NCBI GenBank assembly: GCA_025359005.1
Contig: JANYHP010000648.1
Span: 1-8,144 of the forward strand
Reading direction: 5' to 3'
Origin: Hyphomicrobiaceae bacterium
GTDB taxonomy: Bacteria > Pseudomonadota > Alphaproteobacteria > Rhizobiales > Hyphomicrobiaceae
Length of the DNA stretch: 8,144 nt
A program made the position numbers and the translations under genes. The number at the start of each line of letters is the position of its first letter. Within the stretch, counting starts at the first letter, position 1. The notes beneath the pieces were generated by a model. It did not search any database, had not been told where the DNA came from, and worked only from the letters and a program-made list of their open reading frames with translations. Positions 1 to 6,337 of the stretch are shown here, piece by piece.

Positions 1-93
1 TTGCTTGGCCAGATCCTTGGCGGCGGCGCAGGCGGCGGCGTCCTCACCATCCTCGTTTCGATGCTCCAGAAGACATTCGGCAAAACGATCTGA
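1..93 (+). CDS. C-terminal end of an unidentified glycine-rich protein (partial)
   Basis: An open frame enters from the left edge and stops at TGA 91-93. The 30 visible residues contain a glycine-zipper-like stretch (GGGAGGGVLTILV) followed by a short amphipathic basic end (MLQKTFGKTI). The pattern suits the membrane-associated tail of a small glycine-rich protein, but I do not recognise the family. Another frame is also open here, so even the frame is an inference from the plausible composition of this reading. No clear intrinsic terminator lies between its stop and the repeat that begins 64 bases later. Confidence 0.4.
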   Translation: MLGQILGGGAGGGVLTILVSMLQKTFGKTI

Positions 94-156
94 GACGCCC
101 GGAATTGCGCGCTCGGTCTCAGGCCGGAAACAGGCGGCGCACACTGACGGCGGCGC

Positions 157-325
157 CTAGTGTAGCGCATCTGACGTTTGGTACCCGTGCGCGGCTTGGC
201 TCGAAACCAAACGTCAGATGCAAAAGCTACACTAGAAACATGAATTTGCTAGTGTTCCTTATGTTTCCGACATTTGCTTGATACGTCGCGGAAACGGGAA
301 GCAAATGTCGGAACCGGAACACTAG
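157..325 (+). repeat. Composite double-hairpin repeat, left copy (MITE/REP-like)
   Basis: Two imperfect palindromes lie in tandem. Hairpin A (157-235) has a 10-bp outer stem, CTAGTGTAGC 157-166 with GCTACACTAG 226-235, an AAAA bulge at 222-225, and a perfect 16-bp inner stem (167-182 with 206-221) around a 23-nt loop. Hairpin B (249-325) has a 10-bp outer stem, CTAGTGTTCC 249-258 with GGAACACTAG 316-325, and a 15-bp inner stem (265-279 with 299-313) around a 19-nt loop. A 13-bp spacer (236-248) joins them. The unit recurs in inverted orientation at 6338-6506 with the same total length. It encodes no protein. Each hairpin starts and ends with CTAGTGT/ACACTAG, which resembles terminal inverted repeats of a non-autonomous element. 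Assignment to a family is inference. Confidence 0.93.
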
Positions 326-508
326 TGTGGCGTCGCGCCAAGTCGACTGCCGCCGGTTCGTGCGAAAAATTGCTGCCCCTTGTGGCTTCCAGGATGCTGG
401 TACTTGCTGGCATGCGACGTTAGACTATGTCAGAAATACGTCCTCGGGGCTGATCAAAACGCGCAGTCAAGCGCGCCCCGAGCAGAGTTCCTGGGGAGGG
501 GTACGAGT
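326..508 (+). promoter_or_regulatory. Leader region of the TRAP operon with a strong ribosome binding site
   Basis: This stretch separates the left repeat from the small permease gene and must carry its promoter unless transcription reads through the repeat. A clear Shine-Dalgarno GGAGG sits at 495-499, nine bases before ATG 509, and it decides the start of that gene. I see no convincing -35/-10 pair; TTGCTG near 404 is only a weak candidate. No small gene is supported here: the open frames that cover it are extensions or shadows of the permease frame. Confidence 0.5.
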
Positions 509-1144
509 ATGGGTGGATTGCTGCGCGTCAGTCGCGCCATCGACGCCTTGAATGCCTTTATCGGCCGCAACGTCGCCTGGGCCATTTTGGTGGCGGTTAT
601 CATCAGCGCCGTCAACGCGATTGTTCGCAAGGTGTTCGGCGTTTCATCCAACGTGTGGCTCGAGCTGCAGTGGATCCTGTTCGGTGCGGTGTTCCTGCTG
701 TGCTCGCCATGGACGCTGATGTCCAACGAGCATATTCGCATCGACGTCGTCTCCAGCATGCTGCCGAAACGCGCGCGCAATTGGATTGATGTGATCGGGC
801 ATCTTTTCTTCCTCATTCCGATTTGCATCGTGATGATGATTACCGCGTGGCCGTTCTTCTGGCGCTCGCTGATGCAAAACGAGCAATCGAACAACGCAGG
901 CGGGTTGCCGCAGTACCCCTCGAAGCTATTCGTGCCGCTGTGCTTCTCGATCCTCCTGATCCAGGGTGTTTCGGAGCTGATCAAGCGCGTCGCCATCATG
1001 CGCGGCGAACTCGCGGACGTTTCCGGCGGTGGCCATCACGAGTCGGCCGAGGCGGAAGCCGCGCGTCTGCGTGAAGCGCTCGCGGCCGAAGCCGATGCCA
1101 AGGCGCGCGCCCAAGCGGCGCTCATCAGCGGCAAGTCCGGCTGA
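509..1144 (+). CDS. dctQ: TRAP transporter small permease subunit (DctQ family)
   Basis: This is the four-helix membrane subunit of a tripartite ATP-independent periplasmic (TRAP) transporter, which pairs with the large permease in the inner membrane for ion-driven uptake of organic acids. The protein has 211 residues. Hydrophobic segments lie at about 20-39, 52-71, 93-113 and 137-155. The features WLELQWILFGA (50-60), SNEHIRIDV (72-80) and NAGGLPQYPSK (129-139) match, from memory, the mannitol/chloroaromatic-type subfamily (FcbT2-like). ATG 509 is chosen because GGAGG stands nine bases upstream and the frame before it (from 380) encodes a Cys/Trp-rich, non-family sequence. The C-terminus carries an unusual Ala/Glu/Arg-rich segment (about 178-205) likely to form a helix or coiled coil. 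The large permease gene follows 74 bases downstream, almost certainly in one operon. The substrate cannot be read from the sequence. Confidence 0.92.
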   Translation: MGGLLRVSRAIDALNAFIGRNVAWAILVAVIISAVNAIVRKVFGVSSNVWLELQWILFGAVFLLCSPWTLMSNEHIRIDVVSSMLPKRARNWIDVIGHLFFLIPICIVMMITAWPFFWRSLMQNEQSNNAGGLPQYPSKLFVPLCFSILLIQGVSELIKRVAIMRGELADVSGGGHHESAEAEAARLREALAAEADAKARAQAALISGKSG

Positions 1145-1218
1145 GGCACGTCTGTTGCCACTGCCTCCCTCATCTCGCGCGTTCTGACGCTGCATTTCAA
1201 TCCCGCGGAGTACCTTGC

Positions 1219-3258
1219 ATGGCTGCCTGGATCGCCCAGAACATGGCGCCGATCATGTTCGCGTCGCTCGTTTTTTTCCTCCTGCTCGGCTACCCGGTCG
1301 CGTTCTCGCTCGGGGCTTGCGGTTTGATTTTCTTCGTCGTCGGCGTGGAGCTGGCGCCGCTGTCCAAGGGCGTCATTTCGCTGTCCTGGCCGCTGCTGCA
1401 ATCGCTGCCCGAGCGCATCTTCGGCGTCATGGCCAACGACACGCTGCTCGCCATTCCATTCTTCACGCTGATGGGGTTGGTGCTCGAACGATCGGGCATG
1501 GCGGAGGATCTGCTCGATACGATCGGGCAGCTATTCGGCACCATTCGCGGCGGCTTGGCCTATGCCGTCGTGTTCGTCGGCGCGTTGCTCGCGGCGACCA
1601 CCGGCGTGGTGGCCGCGTCCGTGATCTCGATGGGTCTCATTTCGCTGCCGATCATGTTGCGCTACGGTTATGACCGGCGCGTGGCGGCCGGCGTCATCGC
1701 GGCGTCTGGCACGCTGGCGCAGATCATCCCGCCGTCGCTGGTGCTGATCGTGATGGCCGACCAGCTCGGCAAGTCGGTCGGCGACATGTACGAAGCTGCG
1801 TTCATTCCCGGCATCGTGTTGGCGATCCTTTATGCCGTGTATATCTTCATCGTCACGCTGATCAAGCCTGAGTTCGCGCCCGGCTTGCCGGCCGCCGATG
1901 TCGCCTTCAAGGAGAAGGCCGGCAGCCCCATGGAGATTTTCCTCGGCCGCTTCGGCGGTCTGTTGGTCACCGCAGTGGCTGCCTACTTCGCTTACACGTC
2001 GTATAACGACATCATCGTTGGGCTTGTCACTGGGGATATCGGCAGCAAGATCTGGTCGGCGCTCCAGATTGCGGTCATCGCGTATCTCTTCAAAACCGGC
2101 CTGACGTTCCTTATCCGCGGGCAGGACGAGCGCGGTTTGTCGACCCTGCTCGCGCTGGCGCTCGTGTCGGCCATCGTCGGCGTGACGTTCATGACAGGCC
2201 TTAACGCAAAGGCCATCGCTGCCGGCAAGCAAGCCTACAGCGGCGCCGATTTCGTGGTGCTGTGCATGGGTGTCGGCATTGTGTTGGCATTCGCGTTGGC
2301 GTGCGTGAATTGGCTGTTGGCGCGGCTTACCGGCTTCAGGTTTTTGTCGCAGTTGGCACAGCAGGTCACCTTCGTGATGGTGCCGCCGCTGTTCCTGATC
2401 TTCCTCGTGCTCGGCACCATCTTCATCGGCGTCGCCACGCCGACCGAGGGGGGCGCCATGGGGGCTTCGGGCTCGATCCTGCTCGCCATATTCAAGCGCT
2501 GGCTCGACGGCAATCCGAACCGCTTCAATTTCGCGTTGCTCAAATCGGCGGTGGAAGCAACGGCCAAGCTCAGCGCCTTCGTCGTCTTCATTCTCGTCGG
2601 CGCGCGCATCTTCTCGCTCACCTTCTATGGCGTGAACGGGCATCTCTGGGTCGAACATCTGTTGACATCGTTGCCCGGCGGCCAGGTGGGCTTCCTGGTG
2701 TTCGTCAACATCATGGTGTTCCTGCTGGCCTTCTTCCTCGACTTCTTCGAGTTGGCCTTCATCGTCATTCCGCTGCTGGTGGCACCCGCCACTACGCTCG
2801 GCATCGACCTGATCTGGCTGGGCGTCATGCTCGGGGTGAACATGCAGACCTCGTTCATGCATCCGCCGTTCGGTTTTGCCCTGTTCTATCTGCGCTCGGT
2901 CGCCCCGACGCAGCCGTTCAAGGACAAGGTCACGGGCAAGCTCACCGATGGTGTGACCACGGGCCAGATCTACTATGGCGCGATCCCGTTCGTCGTCATC
3001 CAGTGCATCATGGTTGGTCTCGTCATCGCGTTCCCGTCGATGGTCATGCACTATAAGAAGTCGTCGCCGGAGGTCGATACCTCGAAGATCCAGATCACCA
3101 TCCCGGGCTCAGGTATACCCGGCCTGCCGGGCATTCCGGGTGGGCTGACCTTGCCGCCGCCGCCTTCATTGGGTGGTTCGGCACCAGCCATACCCGGCCT
3201 CGGCGGCGTCCCACCGCCACCGCCGTTGACCACGGCGCCGTCGCAACCGAAGCAGTAA
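1219..3258 (+). CDS. dctM: TRAP transporter large permease subunit (DctM family), enlarged form
   Basis: This is the transport-channel subunit of the TRAP system, an inner-membrane protein driven by an ion gradient. It has 679 residues, whereas DctM proteins are usually about 425. The N-terminal half is typical: NDTLLAIPFFTLMG (73-86), the TTGVVAASVISMG helix hairpin (127-139) and ASGTLAQIIPPSLVLIV (162-178). The second half resumes with FLVLGTIFIGVATPTEGGAMGA (centred on 395-416) and continues through NMQTSFMHPPFGFALFYLR (541-559). Between them, about residues 218-380 form an extra block with several hydrophobic segments (about 243-260, 278-297, 306-325, 344-367). Residues 611-679 form a soluble tail rich in Pro and Gly, with PPPP at 646-649 and PPPPP at 665-669. 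ATG 1219 has GCGGAG (1205-1210) eight bases upstream. A strong terminator follows the gene. No solute-binding DctP gene accompanies the pair in this window. Confidence 0.93.
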   Translation: MAAWIAQNMAPIMFASLVFFLLLGYPVAFSLGACGLIFFVVGVELAPLSKGVISLSWPLLQSLPERIFGVMANDTLLAIPFFTLMGLVLERSGMAEDLLDTIGQLFGTIRGGLAYAVVFVGALLAATTGVVAASVISMGLISLPIMLRYGYDRRVAAGVIAASGTLAQIIPPSLVLIVMADQLGKSVGDMYEAAFIPGIVLAILYAVYIFIVTLIKPEFAPGLPAADVAFKEKAGSPMEIFLGRFGGLLVTAVAAYFAYTSYNDIIVGLVTGDIGSKIWSALQIAVIAYLFKTGLTFLIRGQDERGLSTLLALALVSAIVGVTFMTGLNAKAIAAGKQAYSGADFVVLCMGVGIVLAFALACVNWLLARLTGFRFLSQLAQQVTFVMVPPLFLIFLVLGTIFIGVATPTEGGAMGASGSILLAIFKRWLDGNPNRFNFALLKSAVEATAKLSAFVVFILVGARIFSLTFYGVNGHLWVEHLLTSLPGGQVGFLVFVNIMVFLLAFFLDFFELAFIVIPLLVAPATTLGIDLIWLGVMLGVNMQTSFMHPPFGFALFYLRSVAPTQPFKDKVTGKLTDGVTTGQIYYGAIPFVVIQCIMVGLVIAFPSMVMHYKKSSPEVDTSKIQITIPGSGIPGLPGIPGGLTLPPPPSLGGSAPAIPGLGGVPPPPPLTTAPSQPKQ

Positions 3259-3292
3259 TCCAAGTCAGCAGGATTTCGTGCTTTCACTCTCG

Positions 3293-3324
3293 TCCCCGGC
3301 CATTGCAAATGGCCGGGGATTTTT
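3293..3324 (+). terminator. Intrinsic terminator after the TRAP genes
   Basis: A perfect 12-bp GC-rich stem (TCCCCGGCCATT 3293-3304 with AATGGCCGGGGA 3308-3319), a 3-nt loop, and five T residues (3320-3324) form a textbook rho-independent terminator 34 bases after the large permease stop. It should separate the transporter transcript from the downstream racemase-like and dehydratase genes. Confidence 0.92.
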
Positions 3325-3330
3325 CATAAT
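3303..3330 (+). promoter_or_regulatory. Putative sigma-70-type promoter embedded in the terminator
   Basis: TTGCAA (3303-3308) and CATAAT (3325-3330) are separated by 16 bases and match the TTGACA/TATAAT consensus at four and five positions. The -35 element lies in the terminator loop and right arm, and the -10 element directly follows its T-tract. A start site near 3337 would give a leader of about 24 bases before ATG 3361. This is a pattern match only; alphaproteobacterial promoters often deviate from this consensus. Confidence 0.4.
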
Positions 3331-3360
3331 CCGCACCTTCAACCGGCCGGCAGAACCGTC

Positions 3361-4044
3361 ATGGAAAAGGTACCCCACATCGGCATCATCGGCGGCCTCG
3401 GCGTCGGCGCGACCGTGCTCTACTATCAGGCCATCACAGCGGCCTGTGTGCTGCGCGATTGCGTTCCGCGCCTGACAATCACACATGCACATGCGCCGAC
3501 AGCGTTGGCCCATGTCACTGCTGGCCGCATCGAGGGCTTGGCGGATTATCTCGCCGAATTCACTGACACACTCGTCAAAGCCGGCGCGAGTTCCGTTGTC
3601 ATACCCGCCATTACGCCGCACATCTGCATGCCCCACCTGAAGCGCCGCGTCAGCGTGCCCTTCATCGATCTCCTCGCGTTGACGGCGGACGACATAAGGC
3701 GGCGAGGATTGCGGCGTATCGCACTTTTCGGCACCCGCTTCACCATCGAGCAGCGCTTATTCGGCGCGCTTTCGGAGTTCGATGTCGTCGATCCGCAGCC
3801 CGCCGAGGTCGACGAGATCCATCGCATCTATCTGGAGCTCGCCCAACAGGGCCGGACCGCGCCGGAAAACGTCACCCGCCTCCGCGATATCGCCCACACG
3901 CTCGTCCGGCGCGGCGGGGTCGAAGCTGTCGTGCTCGCCGGCACCGACCTCAATCTCATCTTTGACGAAGCAACCGCGGGCTTCCCGGCCGTGGATTGCC
4001 TCAAGGTGCACGTCGATGCCATCGTCACGCGGATCACCGCTTGA
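3361..4044 (+). CDS. Asp/Glu/hydantoin racemase-superfamily protein lacking both catalytic cysteines
   Basis: The 227-residue protein has the size and layout of cofactor-independent aspartate/glutamate racemases. It shows an N-terminal IGIIGGLGVGAT loop (7-18) followed by YYQAI, IPAITPH (81-87) where the family has the first catalytic Cys (PCNTAH), VPFIDLL (99-105), and LAGTDLNLI (192-200) where the family has the second Cys (LGCTEL). Here the two cysteines are Ala83 (codon 3607-3609) and Gly194 (codon 3940-3942), so ordinary two-base racemisation should be impossible. Thr85 and His87 of the first motif remain, and other cysteines (29, 34, 89, 213) are off-position. The frame is intact throughout, so it is not a decayed gene. 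ATG 3361 fits the family N-terminus, although the ribosome binding site is weak. It lies after a terminator and 117 bases before the dehydratase gene, with which it is probably co-transcribed. It may be a ligand-binding pseudoenzyme or may catalyse a different reaction; I cannot assign a substrate. Confidence 0.85.
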   Translation: MEKVPHIGIIGGLGVGATVLYYQAITAACVLRDCVPRLTITHAHAPTALAHVTAGRIEGLADYLAEFTDTLVKAGASSVVIPAITPHICMPHLKRRVSVPFIDLLALTADDIRRRGLRRIALFGTRFTIEQRLFGALSEFDVVDPQPAEVDEIHRIYLELAQQGRTAPENVTRLRDIAHTLVRRGGVEAVVLAGTDLNLIFDEATAGFPAVDCLKVHVDAIVTRITA

Positions 4045-4161
4045 GACCCCGCACGACCTGCAAACAATCCAGCATTGACGAATAGTCCCTTTTATCCGGC
4101 GCACGTCGCGCTATGCTGGTGCCCAGTTCCTCTGCGATCCTCAGTCCACAGCGAGTTCCCC

Positions 4162-5970
4162 ATGTCGAAAAAGCCAACTCAGACCGCCAAGCGCTCCCTG
4201 CGTTCCGCCGCCTGGTTCAACAATCCCGACAACGTCGACATGACCGCGCTGTACCTTGAGCGCACCATGAACTTCGGTTTGAGCCTGGAAGAACTGCAAT
4301 CGGGCAAGCCCATCATCGGCATCGCCCAGTCCGGCTCCGATCTCTCCCCCTGCAATCGCCACCACATCTTCCTCGCCGATCGCGTGCGCGAGGGTATCCG
4401 CGAGGCCGGCGGTATCGCCTTCGAATTCCCGCTGCATCCGATCCAGGAAACCTGCAAGCGCCCCACGGCAAGTCTCGACCGCAATCTGGCCTATCTCGGC
4501 CTCGTCGAGATCCTTTACGGCTACCCGCTCGACGGTGTCGTGCTGACCACAGGCTGCGACAAGACCACGCCGTCGCAAATCATGGCGGCGGCGACCGTCG
4601 ATATTCCAGCCATCGTGCTGTCCGGCGGCCCCATGCTCAATGGCTGGTTCAAAGGTGAGCGCACTGGCTCCGGCACGATCCTCTGGAAGGCACGCGAATT
4701 GCTGGCCAAGGGAGAGATCGACCACAAGGGCTTCCATCAGCTTATCGCCTCGTCGGCGCCGTCTGCCGGCCATTGCAATACGATGGGCACTGCCTCGACC
4801 ATGAATTCGCTGGCCGAAGCACTCGGCATGAGCCTGCCCGGCTGCGCCGCCATTCCCGCGCCGCATCGCGACCGTCAGGAGATGGCTTATCTCACCGGCA
4901 AGCGCATCGTCGACATGGTGCATGAGGATTTGAAGCCGTCGCAGATCCTGACGCGGGCGGCGTTCGAGAACGCGATCGTTGTGAACTCGGCCATCGGCGG
5001 TTCCACCAACGCGCCGATCCACCTCAACGCGATTGCGGCGCACATCGGCGTCGAACTCAACAATGATGATTGGGAAAAGATCGGCTACGATATCCCGCTG
5101 CTCGTCAACCTGCAGCCAGCCGGCGAATACCTGGGCGAGGACTATTACCGCGCCGGCGGTGTGCCGGCTGTGGTTGCCGAACTCATCGCCGAAGGCAAGA
5201 TCGACAAGACCCATCTCACCGTCAACGGCAAGACACTGCACGACAATTGCAAGGGCCAGAAGTCCTGGGACCGCACCGTCATCAAGGCCTATGACAAGCC
5301 CATGAAGACGAAGGCCGGCTTCCTCAATCTCAGGGGCAACCTCTTCGACAGCGCCATCATGAAAGCCTCCGTCATCTCCGAGGAATTCCGCAGTCGTTAT
5401 CTGTCCAACCCGAAAGACCCCATGGCTTTCGAAGGCCGCGCCATCGTCTTCGACGGCCCCGAGGACTACCACAAGCGCATCGACGACCCGAAACTCTGCA
5501 TCGACGAACATTGCATGCTCTTCATGCGCGGCGCCGGCCCGGTGGGTTATCCGGGCGCCGCCGAAGTCGTCAACATGCGCGCCCCTGATTACCTCTTGAA
5601 GAAGGGAGTGACCGCGCTACCCTGCATCGGCGACGGCCGCCAATCCGGCACCTCCGGTTCGCCGTCCATCCTCAACGCCTCGCCGGAGGCTGCGACCGGT
5701 GGCGGCCTGGCGCTTCTCAAAACGGGCGACATGGTCCGCATCGACCTCAAAAAGAGGACTGCCGATATCTTGATTTCCGACGCAGAGATCGTAGAGCGTC
5801 GTGCCGAGCTTGCGAAAGCCGGTGGCTACAAATATCCGGCGAGCCAGACCCCGTGGCAGGAAATCCAGCGCGGCATCGTCGACGAGCTGTCCAACGGCAT
5901 GGTGCTCAAACCCGCCGTCAAATATCAGAAGGTCGCGGCCAAGATGGGCATCCCCCGGGATAATCACTGA
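4162..5970 (+). CDS. IlvD/Edd-family dehydratase, probable pentonate (L-arabonate/D-xylonate-type) dehydratase
   Basis: This is a cytoplasmic iron-sulfur, magnesium-dependent dehydratase that removes water from a sugar acid to give a 2-keto-3-deoxy acid. Its 602 residues contain the three expected cluster cysteines: Cys64 (SPCNRHH), Cys132 (TTGCDKTTP, with the Lys134 that is carbamylated in this family) and Cys205 (AGHCNTMGTASTMN). The C-terminal active-site stretch GDGRQSGTSGSPSILN begins at residue 490. The N-terminal WFNNPDNVDMTALYLER and C-terminal ASQTPWQEI place it, from memory, with aldonate dehydratases such as Azospirillum L-arabonate and Caulobacter D-xylonate dehydratase rather than with branched-chain amino-acid IlvD. 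The exact substrate cannot be decided. ATG 4162 is preferred over TTG 4075 because the family-like sequence starts shortly after it and the longer version adds 29 residues with no family character. The ribosome binding site is weak. It follows the racemase-like gene by 117 bases. The nearby TRAP genes suggest uptake of a sugar or organic acid feeding this step. Confidence 0.9.
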   Translation: MSKKPTQTAKRSLRSAAWFNNPDNVDMTALYLERTMNFGLSLEELQSGKPIIGIAQSGSDLSPCNRHHIFLADRVREGIREAGGIAFEFPLHPIQETCKRPTASLDRNLAYLGLVEILYGYPLDGVVLTTGCDKTTPSQIMAAATVDIPAIVLSGGPMLNGWFKGERTGSGTILWKARELLAKGEIDHKGFHQLIASSAPSAGHCNTMGTASTMNSLAEALGMSLPGCAAIPAPHRDRQEMAYLTGKRIVDMVHEDLKPSQILTRAAFENAIVVNSAIGGSTNAPIHLNAIAAHIGVELNNDDWEKIGYDIPLLVNLQPAGEYLGEDYYRAGGVPAVVAELIAEGKIDKTHLTVNGKTLHDNCKGQKSWDRTVIKAYDKPMKTKAGFLNLRGNLFDSAIMKASVISEEFRSRYLSNPKDPMAFEGRAIVFDGPEDYHKRIDDPKLCIDEHCMLFMRGAGPVGYPGAAEVVNMRAPDYLLKKGVTALPCIGDGRQSGTSGSPSILNASPEAATGGGLALLKTGDMVRIDLKKRTADILISDAEIVERRAELAKAGGYKYPASQTPWQEIQRGIVDELSNGMVLKPAVKYQKVAAKMGIPRDNH

Positions 5971-6337
5971 TCGCAGCACCGGGCAAATCATGCGCACGAC
6001 ATGCGCGCCTGTTGTCGGCTGACTGAGCATGGCACGTGTTGCGATGCCAGTCAGAGAACAGGTGTGGGCGCAGTCATCATCGACACACTCTCGCCGGGCG
6101 GCATCGTTCAGATGCCGACGGCCATCCCGAAATGAAGACAGCCATCGACAAGGCCCAGGCAAACAGGCCGCAGTTCTTTAAGCAGTTATACCAATGAGCC
6201 TTTGCCTTGACCGCTCGTCACGTCTCGGCATTCGGTGAGGACAATAACGGGCGGCTACCACCTTTTTGGGTTCCCGGATTTTTTTTGGCCACCGCACAGT
6301 GCCCCGACCAAATATCCGGGAGCGTTCCAAGTCGAAA
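5971..6337. other. Gene-poor region between convergent genes
   Basis: No credible gene is visible. An imperfect hairpin lies 48 bases after the dehydratase stop: CTGACT 6019-6024 with AGTCAG 6049-6054, and inner GCAT 6027-6030 with ATGC 6044-6047. It has no T-tract, so it is at best a factor-dependent 3' end. A short ATG frame of 21 codons (6132-6197) overlaps the stop of another short open stretch and has no ribosome binding site. Further on, CCCGGAT (6273-6279) with ATCCGGG (6314-6320) flank a run of eight T residues (6279-6286). The lower coding character suggests eroded sequence next to the right repeat copy. Confidence 0.5.

Noticed and set aside
157..325. CRISPR array or riboswitch reading of the repeated hairpins
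   Set aside because: There are only two different palindromes with one short spacer, no regular repeat-spacer series, and the identical unit sits in opposite orientation between convergent genes, which does not suit a cis riboswitch.
380..508. N-terminal extension of the TRAP small permease from ATG 380
   Set aside because: The extra 43 residues are Cys/Trp-rich and unlike the family, while ATG 509 has a strong GGAGG at the right distance.
1531..3051. Long minus-strand open frame of about 506 codons opposite the TRAP large permease
   Set aside because: Its composition is dominated by His, Arg, Gln, Asp and Glu, typical of the antisense of a hydrophobic GC-rich gene, and it shows no domain. 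The plus-strand permease explains the region fully.
4075..4161. N-terminal extension of the dehydratase from TTG 4075
   Set aside because: The 29 added residues do not resemble the family, and TTGACG at 4075 could equally be a -35 element, although no good -10 follows it.
4141..5511. Long minus-strand open frame of about 456 codons opposite the dehydratase
   Set aside because: It is antisense to a well-conserved dehydratase, has no recognisable motif and no ribosome binding site; a codon-bias shadow.
6132..6197. 21-codon frame starting MKTAIDKAQANRPQFFKQ
   Set aside because: It has no ribosome binding site and no recognisable homology; it may be a remnant of a lost gene, but the sequence alone cannot support that.
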